A stretch of 30,084 bases of DNA from contig CAZCJL010000083.1 of the NCBI GenBank assembly GCA_964498785.1, positions 1-30,084 of the forward strand. The letters are read 5' to 3'. A program made the translations under genes and the position numbers. This document shows positions 18,411 to 27,105 of this stretch, one piece after another (position 1 is the first letter of the stretch; every line of letters starts with the position of its first letter). The notes below the pieces were generated by a model, which worked only from the letters and a program-made list of their open reading frames with translations, had not been told where the DNA came from and did not search any database. The stretch is from Mariaggregatimicrobium sp964498785. GTDB lineage: Bacteria; Zhuqueibacterota; Zhuqueibacteria; Thermofontimicrobiales; Thiofontviventaceae.

Positions 18411-19121
18411 ATGGCAACAAATACAAGAGGGCGAACAGTTGGTATTCTTGGCGGAATGGGAGTTTACGCAACACTGGACTTTCTAACACAGGTTTTCAAT
18501 TTTACGCCAAGCAGAGAAACATTCGGTAATTTGAAGATCATCATCGATAATGCAATCTCCATTCCCAATATTATCAGAGCTGTATTATTTAAGGGACCCG
18601 AGCAGAAGCGCGGAATCATCAGAAGTATTGAAAATTGTGAAAAAATTGGCGCTGAATTTATTGCAGTGCCCTGTAATTCAGTACATTATTATTATAAAGA
18701 TATCGTTCCGCATATTAATATCCCCTGGGTAAATATGATCGAAGTGACGGCAAAAGAAGCCAGGCAAAAAGGTCAACGTCCGTTAATCCTTGGCGGATTA
18801 ATTACAGTTGAAAAAAAATTGTATAGTGAATATATTCATGATGCAGTTTACCCGTCGATTATAGAAAATGACACGATAATCAATGCTATCGAAGAAATTG
18901 CTCTAACGTCGACATTGCAAGAGCAATCACGTGAACTTGTTAGAAAAATTATATTGCAATACAATGGAAAAGTCGATTCAATAATTCTTGCCTGTACCGA
19001 ACTATCCATTGTCTTCAAAAATAAATATATGCTCGGGCTTCCGGTGATTGATTCAAATGTGGAATATGCAAAAGAAGTTGTAAAATTATGTCAAGGCAGA
19101 TCAAGGTTGAAAAAAAATTGA
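18411..19121 (+). CDS. Aspartate/glutamate racemase family protein
   Basis: A 236-residue cytoplasmic enzyme of the Asp/Glu/hydantoin racemase superfamily, which uses two Cys residues for PLP-independent proton transfer. The opening VGILGGMG, Cys88 in AVPCNS and Cys195 in LACTELS match the two catalytic cysteine motifs. Length is normal for the family. AAAGGA upstream supports the ATG at 18411. It follows the MttB-like gene by 57 nt on the same strand and is probably co-transcribed. The pairing could mean that the demethylated product is an amino acid or related acid then isomerised, but the substrate is not evident from sequence. Confidence 0.88.
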   Translation: MATNTRGRTVGILGGMGVYATLDFLTQVFNFTPSRETFGNLKIIIDNAISIPNIIRAVLFKGPEQKRGIIRSIENCEKIGAEFIAVPCNSVHYYYKDIVPHINIPWVNMIEVTAKEARQKGQRPLILGGLITVEKKLYSEYIHDAVYPSIIENDTIINAIEEIALTSTLQEQSRELVRKIILQYNGKVDSIILACTELSIVFKNKYMLGLPVIDSNVEYAKEVVKLCQGRSRLKKN

Positions 19122-19217
19122 TCATGCCTGATTTCTATAGTCGCTATTTAAAAATAGCATAAAAAATGTCGCATGTCTCGATGAAAACTATTGTAGTCTG
19201 AACGAAAGAGCAAATAA

Positions 19218-19322
19218 ATGAACACTTCATTTGTTAATAAAAAACTCATTGTTGTTTTTCGTGCCCTGTTTGTTTTAACCGCACTTGTCACGGCGGCATT
19301 AAACAGATTTAAGAAAAAATGA
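19218..19322 (+). CDS. Possible 34-residue membrane peptide
   Basis: A short frame reading MNTSFVNKKLIVVFRALF and ending in NRFKKK, with one hydrophobic helix (about residues 10-28) bounded by basic residues. AAAGAG lies a few bases upstream. It sits 41 nt before the next small membrane-protein gene on the same strand. Features are consistent with a small membrane protein, but the length makes chance plausible. Confidence 0.35.
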   Translation: MNTSFVNKKLIVVFRALFVLTALVTAALNRFKKK

Positions 19323-19363
19323 AAACCAGATATAAGTTTTAACGTTTTCAAAGGAAATTAAAA

Positions 19364-19630
19364 ATGTCCAAATTTAAAGAACTCATAAAATCGCCTCATA
19401 TTCAAATTGCGTTAGCCACTGGCATAAATATTATTATCCTGGCGTATGTTTCTAAACGGGTACTACCACAACCGATGAGTGAACTTTCTCTGGCTATGCC
19501 ACCCTTTCTGATGACGATTTATGAAGTTGTATTGCGCCGCTATAAAGATAGTAAAATTTGTACGCCCTGGTACTGGATTCTGGCAATATTTATCGCGACG
19601 GCTATTGTGATATTATTTCATGTTACTTAA
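19364..19630 (+). CDS. Small two-helix membrane protein of unknown function
   Basis: An 88-residue protein with two likely transmembrane segments (about 14-30 and 68-86) separated by a loop with a YEVVLRRYKDSK stretch. AAAGGA about 8 nt before the ATG supports translation. I do not recognise a family. It may form a small unit with the 34-residue frame just upstream. Confidence 0.65.
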   Translation: MSKFKELIKSPHIQIALATGINIIILAYVSKRVLPQPMSELSLAMPPFLMTIYEVVLRRYKDSKICTPWYWILAIFIATAIVILFHVT

Positions 19631-19677
19631 AGTTCAAAAATAAAGATTTATTTTCCCATAAATTTACTGTACGTTCC

Positions 19678-19752
19678 GGAGTGAATCACTCCTGTGCGCA
19701 TTGGGAACATTTATGCGACTCACTGCGATGAATAAATGCTCCTGATGCGCAC
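19678..19752. repeat. Nested inverted repeats, possible structured RNA or small element
   Basis: Three stems in 75 bases: GGAGTGA/TCACTCC (19678-19692), outer GTGCGCAT (19694-19701) with ATGCGCAC (19745-19752), and inner CATTTAT (19708-19714) with ATAAATG (19732-19738). There is no T-run, so it is not a standard terminator for the gene ending at 19630. Confidence 0.55.
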
Positions 19753-19841
19753 GGTTGCATTGCACTCAAGCCATTTTTAAAATTTTTATTTATCACCTAA
19801 ATTTCTAAAATGAATTATAACAATGAAAAAATAGATTTATT

Positions 19842-19919
19842 GCCCGCGAAACACACGAAATAGCGAATAATTCAAAATCAAAAAATTACATTTCGTGTAT
19901 TTTTATGTGTTTAGTGGGC
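19842..19919. repeat. Imperfect inverted repeat, dispersed-element type
   Basis: GCCCGCGAAACACACGAAAT at the left pairs imperfectly with ATTTCGTGTA...TGTGTTTAGTGGGC at the right. Elements made of facing ACACGAAAT and TTTCGTGT blocks occur between genes in many bacterial genomes. It lies just upstream of the Mut7-C gene. Confidence 0.55.
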
Positions 19920-19986
19920 TACGATTGTATAAAAATTTACATTTTAGAATTTTGAGATAATTTTGTTTAATGTTTAAACCAAAATC

Positions 19987-20745
19987 ATGTACAACAAAAC
20001 TGCATATTTCCGATTTTATGCGGAGCTCAACGATTTTCTGCCACCGGAAAAACGGCAGGTAGGATTTTCTTATCAATTCAACGGAACACCTGCTGTAAAA
20101 GACGCCATCGAAGCGCTGGGGATTCCGCACACCGAAGTCGATTTGATCCTCATCAATGGAAAATCCGTCAATTTTGAGCATCATATTCGCCACGGTGATC
20201 GCATTTCTGTTTATCCGGTTTTCGAGTATCTGGATATCACAGAGGTCAATCATCTGCGTGTAAAACCACTTCGAGAAACGAAATTCATTCTCGATGTCCA
20301 TCTCGGCAAACTGGCGCGGCTGCTGCGCATGCTGGGATTCGATGCGCTGTACCGCAACGATTATGAGGATTCGGAAATCATCGAAACTGGGGTACGGGAA
20401 AGCCGTATTATTCTGACAAGGGACCTCGGCATTCTGAAAAACGGCGCTGTGACCCACGGCTACTGGCTGCGTTCCACCGAGTCCAGGGAACAGATCATCG
20501 AAGTCATCGATCGTTTTGATCTGTATTCGCAAATTCAGCCGTTCCACCGTTGCCTGGATTGCAACGGATTGATCGAACGGGTGGAAAAGGAGGACATTCA
20601 AAACGAGCTGCCGTCCAAAACCGCTGAATTTTTCGATGAATTTTATCAGTGTCAGGATTGTCTAAAGATCTATTGGAAAGGTTCGCATTATCAAAAAATG
20701 GAATCAAAAATCAAAAAAATTCTGGAACAGACCAGGTCTTCATAA
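19987..20745 (+). CDS. Mut7-C RNase-fold protein with ubiquitin-like N-terminus
   Basis: A 252-residue protein with three recognisable parts. Residues about 1-85 resemble the Mut7-C ubiquitin-like domain (INGKSVNFEHHIRHGDRISV). Residues about 97-180 form a PIN-like RNase domain with acidic positions Asp103 (ILDVHLGKLARLLRMLGFD), Asp125-Asp128 and Asp146 (ILTRDLGIL). A zinc ribbon follows, with Cys189-x-x-Cys192 and Cys222-x-x-Cys225. Such proteins are often mislabelled as PilT-like; an RNase role is inferred from fold. No clear Shine-Dalgarno precedes the ATG. It heads a probable three-gene run with a membrane protein (38 nt downstream) and an amidase. The shared run does not by itself reveal a pathway. 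Confidence 0.87.
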   Translation: MYNKTAYFRFYAELNDFLPPEKRQVGFSYQFNGTPAVKDAIEALGIPHTEVDLILINGKSVNFEHHIRHGDRISVYPVFEYLDITEVNHLRVKPLRETKFILDVHLGKLARLLRMLGFDALYRNDYEDSEIIETGVRESRIILTRDLGILKNGAVTHGYWLRSTESREQIIEVIDRFDLYSQIQPFHRCLDCNGLIERVEKEDIQNELPSKTAEFFDEFYQCQDCLKIYWKGSHYQKMESKIKKILEQTRSS

Positions 20746-20783
20746 CGCAGCAGCGCGTTCCGCTAATTTGGAGGTTAAACATT

Positions 20784-21341
20784 ATGGCCAACATTATCAA
20801 AATTTCGTGGATCGCCGGAATATTCAATCTGGCGCTCACCATTCCGGAGGTGGCTATGTTCGTTATTCGCCAGGATGCACAGCTTGACCCGTCATTTCAT
20901 AATATTTACATCATCATTTCATTGCTTTCCATGGCAACCGTCGTTTTCTTTCTGGCAGGATTTATTGTGATCAGCAACAAGCTCAGCAACTCACTGTTAT
21001 TGATTGCCACGTTATTGCTGATTTCGTTTGAAATTATCGAAGCAGGATATGATATTTTTTCATTGTACTTGCATAATATGCCGGATGATAAAATTATTCA
21101 GGGAACCTTTTCCGTGGTGTTCGGATTTACCGGTATTGCGTTTGGAATTGGCTTACTCAGACTAAAAAATGAATATGGTGTTACCGCGCTGTTCGCCGGT
21201 ATTCTGAATATTATTGTCGGATTTACGCTGGCGATCATTGTCCTGTTTTTTGTCGGATTAATTCTGCTCATTCCGACCATGATCGTCGAGATTTATCTGT
21301 TATATAAAGCAGCACAAAAATTTGCATTGAATCAACCATAA
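20784..21341 (+). CDS. Multi-pass membrane protein of unknown function
   Basis: GGAGG about 8-10 nt upstream supports the ATG at 20784, giving 185 residues; a longer frame from 20649 overlaps the Mut7-C gene and lacks support. About six hydrophobic segments alternate with short loops, for example residues 8-24, 40-58, 63-84, 103-122, 130-150 and 150-172. I do not recognise the family. It lies 38 nt after the Mut7-C gene and 15 nt before the amidase, so it is probably in the same transcript. Confidence 0.8.
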   Translation: MANIIKISWIAGIFNLALTIPEVAMFVIRQDAQLDPSFHNIYIIISLLSMATVVFFLAGFIVISNKLSNSLLLIATLLLISFEIIEAGYDIFSLYLHNMPDDKIIQGTFSVVFGFTGIAFGIGLLRLKNEYGVTALFAGILNIIVGFTLAIIVLFFVGLILLIPTMIVEIYLLYKAAQKFALNQP

Positions 21342-21356
21342 TCGAGGGAGGGAATC

Positions 21357-23012
21357 ATGTCACTTCAAAAATTATTTGGTTTGATTATATTGATTATTGC
21401 TATCTTTATTTCCGACTGCAACCGGTCAGACCGTGAAATTACGAAAGACGCAATCGAACAGGCTGAAAAAATCATCGCGATGGAATTCACTGACGCGGAA
21501 CGGGATTCCATGCTCGACGGGCTGAATGATAATCTGGAGAAATACCACGGTATTCATTCCTTTGCATTGAATAATTCCGCGCCGCCGGTATTCGTGTTCA
21601 ATCCGCTGCCCGTTGGTTTTAAGCTGAGACATGAAAAATCGCTGTTTGCACCCGGCGAATACAAAGACATTGAAAAGCCTGCTGCCAGCGAGGACCTGGC
21701 CTACTATTCCATCGGCGAGCTGGCGACATTATTGCGCACCCGCCAAATCACTTCGGTGGAACTGACAAAATTGTATTTAGAGCGGCTGCGAAAGTATGGT
21801 CCGAAACTGGAATGCGTGATCACGCTGACAGAAGAGCGGGCGCTGGCAATGGCAGGACGGGCAGATCGGGAGATTGCTGCCGGAAAATTCCGCGGGCTAT
21901 TACACGGTATTCCGTATGGCATTAAAGATTTGTTCGCGACAAAGGATTATAAAACAACATGGGGCGCGGAGCCGTTCAAAGAACAGATGATTACCCGCGA
22001 CGCGACGGTTGTGAAAAAATTAGAGGACGCCGGCGCCGTGTTGGTGGCGAAATTGACAATGGGCGCGCTGGCATGGGGCGATGTCTGGTTCGGCGGGAAA
22101 ACGCGCAATCCATGGGATATGTCACAAGGCTCCAGTGGCTCGTCAGCAGGTTCGGCGGCGGCTGTTTCCGCAGGACTTGTGCCGTTTGCCATTGGCACGG
22201 AAACATGGGGCTCGATTGTGTCGCCATCCACTGTGTGCGGGGTCACTGGCTTGCGCCCGACCTTCGGAAGGGTGAGCCGTACTGGCGCCATGGCATTAAG
22301 CTGGACAATGGATAAAATCGGACCCCTCTGCCGAAATGCCGAAGATTGCGCCATCGTGTTCAGTGTCATTTACGGACCCGACGGTGAAGATCAATCAGTG
22401 TTGGATTTTCCGTTTCATTATCAATCTGAAATTGATTTGAAAAAATTAACCATCGGCTTTTTAAAATCAGATTTTGACGCAGATTATCCGTTTAAATACA
22501 ATGATTCCCTGGCAATAGAGAAAATGAAACAACTTGGCGCCCGGCTCGTGCCAATAGAATTACCGGATATCCCGGTCAATGACCTGTCCATCATTCTGTC
22601 CACAGAAGCTGCCGCGGCATTTGATGAACTCACTCGTAGCGGAAAAGACGATCTGCTGGTGCGGCAAATCAAAAACGCATGGCCCAATGAATTTCGGACG
22701 TCACGATTTATTCCTGCAGTGGAATATGTGAACGCTAACCGTATCCGCAGCATGCTAATCCAGAAAATGGATTCACTAATGCAGGAAATCGATTTATATC
22801 TGGCGCCATCGTGGCAGGGAGACAATCTGCTGCTGACAAATCTCTCCGGTCACCCCTGCGTCGTTGTTCCAAACGGCTTTTCCGAAAACAGAACCCCAAC
22901 CAGTTTTTGTTTTGTGGGCAAACTTATGGACGAAGGCAAAATCCTGGCAGTGGCAAAAGCATTTCAGAATGCGACGAATTTTCATTCGGAGCAACCGCAG
23001 TTGGGTGAGTGA
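21357..23012 (+). CDS. Exported amidase-signature hydrolase
   Basis: A 551-residue member of the amidase-signature family, which hydrolyses carboxamides through a Lys-cisSer-Ser triad. The N-terminus has a hydrophobic segment (6-19) ending ISDC, an imperfect lipobox, so it is exported and possibly a lipoprotein. A helical linker (about 25-110) precedes the catalytic domain. Lys190 lies in GIPYGIKDLF, cis-Ser262 in QGSSGSSAGSAAA and nucleophile Ser286 in GTETWGS. The 24-residue spacing between the two serines is that of known family members. GGGAGGGA upstream gives a strong start. It is the last gene of the run beginning at 19987. The substrate cannot be told from sequence, and export argues against a GatA role. 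Confidence 0.9.
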   Translation: MSLQKLFGLIILIIAIFISDCNRSDREITKDAIEQAEKIIAMEFTDAERDSMLDGLNDNLEKYHGIHSFALNNSAPPVFVFNPLPVGFKLRHEKSLFAPGEYKDIEKPAASEDLAYYSIGELATLLRTRQITSVELTKLYLERLRKYGPKLECVITLTEERALAMAGRADREIAAGKFRGLLHGIPYGIKDLFATKDYKTTWGAEPFKEQMITRDATVVKKLEDAGAVLVAKLTMGALAWGDVWFGGKTRNPWDMSQGSSGSSAGSAAAVSAGLVPFAIGTETWGSIVSPSTVCGVTGLRPTFGRVSRTGAMALSWTMDKIGPLCRNAEDCAIVFSVIYGPDGEDQSVLDFPFHYQSEIDLKKLTIGFLKSDFDADYPFKYNDSLAIEKMKQLGARLVPIELPDIPVNDLSIILSTEAAAAFDELTRSGKDDLLVRQIKNAWPNEFRTSRFIPAVEYVNANRIRSMLIQKMDSLMQEIDLYLAPSWQGDNLLLTNLSGHPCVVVPNGFSENRTPTSFCFVGKLMDEGKILAVAKAFQNATNFHSEQPQLGE

Positions 23013-23146
23013 ATGATAAATGGGTTATATCCAACTTACTTACAAAATAACAATATTTAAAAATTTTCACTGTATAGATTCCGTTGCCAAAATAATTTGT
23101 TGGCTGAATTCAAGGGGATGTATAAAAATTGGAAATATTTATCAAA

Positions 23147-23220
23147 CCACAGAGAATATGAAGCGCACAAAGGTATTATATATTTTTGGTTAGTCTCAGC
23201 AATCTTTGTGCGCTCTGTGG
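23147..23220. repeat. Inverted repeat of the CCACAGAG/CTCTGTGG type
   Basis: CCACAGAG (23147-23154) plus GCGCACAAAG (23163-23172) on the left, split by 8 nt, pair with a continuous CTTTGTGCGCTCTGTGG (23204-23220) on the right. Facing 'accacagag/ctctgtggt' elements are widespread in intergenic DNA of many phyla. No coding capacity. Confidence 0.7.
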
Positions 23221-23462
23221 ATAAAAATGACACTTTTAATAAGTTCCTAATTCATGTCCCTGTTATTCCTGAATTCAATTCGCAGCCATAGTTGTTTGTT
23301 CTAATATCGATTATCAATAAATCCAACACGATCCTGGTACGGATTAGCCAGGTTATTTTTTTTATTAGAAAGGATAATTACGCCTGATGCTGATCAGCTT
23401 TTGTAAGTATACTCGACGCCTTTAGCTGTCAATTCTCCTTAACAACGTCAGAAAAATAAGCG

Positions 23463-23597
23463 GGGCTGTATCAAAAGTCATTTTTTGGTGTCATTCCTGC
23501 GAATGCAGTAATCCCCTAACTTATTAATAATTAGTAGATTCCGGGACAAGCCCGGAATGACATTTTACAAAAAAAATCAGACTTATGATACAGCTCC
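23463..23597. repeat. Nested palindromic element with outer GCTGTATCA repeats
   Basis: The outer arms GCTGTATCAaAAGTC and GACTTaTGATACAGC enclose an inner pair GTCATTCC (23490-23497) and GGAATGAC (23554-23561). Within that is a strong hairpin TTCCGGG-ACAAG-CCCGGAA (23539-23557). It appears to be one repeat inserted in another. It lies between the amidase end and the orphan T9SS tail. Confidence 0.7.
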
Positions 23598-23607
23598 ACA
23601 AATAATT

Positions 23608-23898
23608 CTACTTCAACAATATCAATTTCTTAATATCGGAAAATTCGCCGGATTTCAATCGGTAGAGATAAATACCGGATGGCAAAGTACGTCCATGTTT
23701 ATCTTTACCATCCCAGTGGGTGATGTGATGTCCGGCGGTTTTGTGTTCGTTGATCAGCAGGCGCTGTTCGATTCCCATGAGATTGTAAATTGAGAGTGAT
23801 ACATAACCGGCATGCGGGAGGTCGTAGCTGATTTCGGTGGTCGAGTTAAACGGATTGGGATAGTTCCTGCCGGTGGAAGCGGTTCTGAACGAAAATTT
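23608..23898 (-). pseudogene. Orphan T9SS sorting-domain fragment
   Basis: Directly after the stop of the beta-helix gene (23897), the minus strand encodes a second T9SS C-terminal domain in another frame: NYPNPFNSTTEISYDLPHAG, then DGKDKHGRTLPSGIYLYRLK, ending SDIKKLILLK and TAG at 23608-23610. It has no start codon or upstream body. The sequence is a good match to the family, so loss of its parent gene looks recent. Possible origins are a deletion or recombination between T9SS tails, or a former tandem tail frameshifted away. Confidence 0.8.
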
Positions 23899-26800
23899 AC
23901 TTCATCAAAATCATCTTCCTGCTTTGTACAAAGTCATCAGCCGTTAAACAACTTATGTACACACCACTGGCAACAGAATTATCAATATCGTCCAGGCCAT
24001 TCCATTGAGCGACATGAATGCCGGCAGATTGCAGGCGATTATCTATTAATGTCCGTATTTTTTGTCCCTGAATGTTGTAAATTGTAAGGGTGACGTGAGA
24101 TGATTGCGGAAGTTGATAGCGAATATTGGTCGTTGGATTAAAGGGATTGGGATAGTTTTGGGCAAGATCGAAATCACCTGGTGTTTGTTTTTCTATGATA
24201 GATTCTTCGGTAAAAGGTTTGGTTAAAGCACCACCGGAAATCTCTTTGAGTCGCATTTTTGCCCAGAATGCATAATCAGAATCAGGTGCTTTTTCGATCA
24301 ACGCCAGGTAATAAGCGGTTGCTTCATTTTGATCTGCGCCTGCTTTCCCCTGTGAACGAAATTCATAGATATCTGCCAGGATATAGGAGTATAATAACTC
24401 ACGCCCGGCATCTTTTTCATAAAATTGTAGTAAAACTTTTGTACGTTCTATTGCACTATCATAATATTTTAGGTTCACCAAATACGGCAGGCTGACATCC
24501 CTGGCTGCATAGTCAGTTAATGTTGCCGGGTATTTTTTTATCATGTCTTCTAAAAAAGGCAGAATTTCTGAATGATGCTCCATTGCTTCAAAACATCGCA
24601 CAATACCGCCAACTGCAAATGCAGCATCAGAAGATTTCGCATCTTGTTCAATGATTTTTAAATAGGCTGAAAGTGCATTCTCGTACTCTTCTATCAATTC
24701 CAGTTCATAAGCTTCTGTGAATGTGGGTAAATCATTATCCATATCAATCTTGGGCAGGTTCGGATCGTAATCCACCAGTCCATAAATATTATCCGGCCAC
24801 ACAGGAATGATCTCACTGGCGCTCCAGTAATTACGTTCTGCCATTAGATATGTACCGCCGCCGTTGGCATTTTCGACTTCATATAACGTATTATCGTAGA
24901 TGTGATTATAACCGTAATAATCTTTTAACGGCAATTGTTGATAATCAAGGCCTAATTTGGGCCAGGAGCTAAAGGCGGCTTTTACACCGGAACATACGTT
25001 GTGATGAATCCAGTTATTTCCCGTACTCCCACGCAAATTTGGCGATGTATTGGAGAGACAATATAGACCATGCCAGCCGTTATTTGTGATGTGGCAATAC
25101 CCAAATGACGCATTGGCTCCTGATTGTAAAAAGACACCATGTTGATTGTTATACGTAATCGTATCATTCTTAATTTGTATCGTACTTGATGACGCTTTTG
25201 AGCTAATCCACATTCCATATTGATTGTTTTGAATACGTGTGTTTTAAATATAAATGGGACTGGAATATTGAGATGCAAAGCCAAAGGAATTATTTTCGAG
25301 CCGGCAATGATCCACAGCAACAGTGCCGGAGGTTTGATACAGGCGTATGCCATTATCCGAGTGTTCGACTGTGCAATAATCTAAGTTTGAATTTGCGGTT
25401 GAATTATCAATACGAATTCCGTACCAGTTGCCGCTGCTTCCGCTGCGGGTTAAGGTAATCGGATTTACGGATGTACCGCCTGCCTGGATTGAGCCATTAA
25501 CGGTTAACCTTTTATTTTCAGCAACTTCAATATTAGCTCCCGGGGAAATGGACAATGCTACACCATTATTAACTGTAATATTATCATTCATAATAATTTT
25601 ATCTAACCAGGTTGTATTTGAAGAAATTGTTCCTGCCCAGGTGCCAATGTCTTCCAATTTGAGAAGTTTACCTTCTCCCGGACCAAGGGTGAAGCTATAT
25701 TCAAAAGTCGAACCGTTTGCTGGTAAATATCTGGTTTCATATTCATTAAAAATATCGGTTATTAAGTACGCGTGATTGCTAATACTTTCAAAAGTGACCG
25801 TAACTTCCCTGTCTGCAACGCATCTCCTGTTGACAATCATATAATGAAAATTATCACTGGCATCTTGAAGAATACCGGCTTCAACATAAGTTTCATTTTC
25901 GCTATCATCACTTCCACCAGGCAGTCTGCTTTGCACGTCGTAAAGCTCATAATTTCCATCAATTGGTTCGGATGTATGATTATGCACCGAGTAACCGGCC
26001 TCCCAGGTGAGATTGATAAATTCAGACCCGATTTCTGAAAATGTTTTCCCGCTATTTTGGTAATTATCGTGAATTGCTTTGACGCTGTCATATTGATCCG
26101 TTGTTGTTCGCGCTATTGTTATCAAACCATCGACACCGCCGGTGAGGCTTCCGTACAGGTAATAGACAATGCCTTTTGCACCATAGGCTAAAGCAATATT
26201 ATTTCCGCACAGAATTTCTTTTTTATTGGGCCAACGGTATAAATTTGGCGTCGACGGATCATCGTGCACCTGTCGAATAATATAGAACGGAACATCCATC
26301 ATATCATGATTTTTCAATTGAACGATAGCCTGGGAATCGGAGGTGACATACTCTTGTAACGTATTTTGAAAATTCGGCCCTGAATATGGAGTTGTTGTGG
26401 TAAATACATAATGGCATTTCTGGAAGATATCGATGTTCGGAACATCGGTGAACAGTTCATTGAGCACCGCACTATTATCGAAAGGAGGTTCATAAAAACC
26501 AACCTGAACAATATTGGCAACTCCCGGTGCATTAACATGTACGGAATTATTCATATATTCCAACCATGAATGTTTCGCTGTAACGTGCAATTCATGTTCC
26601 GCTCCGGTAAGGAAGCTGTGCACACCGGTTTTGTCGCTATGAAGCTTATCCATCGAAGAAAAGCCGCTATCAACATAAGCTGTCCAGATTGGATTAGTCG
26701 GCCCTCCGGTCGCCCAATCTATTGCTCGCCAAACCTGGTACGCTGTACCTGATTGAGAATTATCCGGTGATATTTCGAGGGTGGATTTGAATGCGCCACT

Positions 26801-27094
26801 TCGTTCGATGCCATAGTTATTTAAAGCGACTTCGCCATCAGTTGTACAAATTGGATACCCTCTTGTACAAGCAATCATATAGTTAAGACCTAAGTTTTCA
26901 AGTAGGGTTTTCTCGTCGTTTCTTAGTAACCATTCGAGTGTAATTGGATCTTGCTGGATAATATTATAAAGATTGGTACTCCCTGTTAAACACCAACTAC
27001 CAATTCTAAACTCATCTTGAGCTAATATATGTCCAGGGAAAATATGGATAAGCCAAGTAAAAAATATTAGCGAAGAAATTTTTAATGATCTCAT
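23897..27094 (-). pseudogene. Large secreted GH-like/beta-helix/TPR/T9SS protein interrupted by one in-frame TAA
   Basis: The start at 27094 has GGAGGT 5 nt upstream and a signal peptide (MRSLKISSLIFFTWLIHIF). Reading continues to TAA at 25244-25246, then in the same frame to 23897; the ten codons after the TAA (NTRIQNNQYG) continue the beta-helix repeat seamlessly. Without that codon the protein is about 1,065 residues. Its parts are a GH-A-like barrel of unknown family (about 25-460, with ALAYGAKGIVYYLYGS), a right-handed parallel beta-helix (about 490-720), a TPR-like region (about 785-945), and a T9SS tail (NYPNPFNPTTNIRYQL). It follows the VCBS-repeat gene by 11 nt. A stop in the middle of a helix repeat suggests nonsense mutation or sequencing error. 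If real, only a 616-residue product without a sorting tail is made. Confidence 0.85.
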
Positions 27095-27105
27095 GACGAC
27101 CTCCA

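Noticed and set aside
19148..19351. 67-residue minus-strand frame
   Set aside because: It is antisense to the more plausible 34-residue plus-strand membrane frame and has no ribosome-binding site.
19678..19752. Integron attC site
   Set aside because: The stems lack the attC core-site layout, and no integrase or cassette array is nearby.
19903..20601. 232-residue minus-strand frame opposite the Mut7-C gene
   Set aside because: The plus strand has three recognisable domains with conserved acidic and Cys residues; the minus frame has no family character.
21947..22369. Long minus-strand frames inside the amidase gene
   Set aside because: Shadows of a well-supported coding region with intact catalytic motifs on the plus strand.
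23557..24087. Plus-strand frames over 23557-24087
   Set aside because: They are antisense to two T9SS sorting domains clearly readable on the minus strand.
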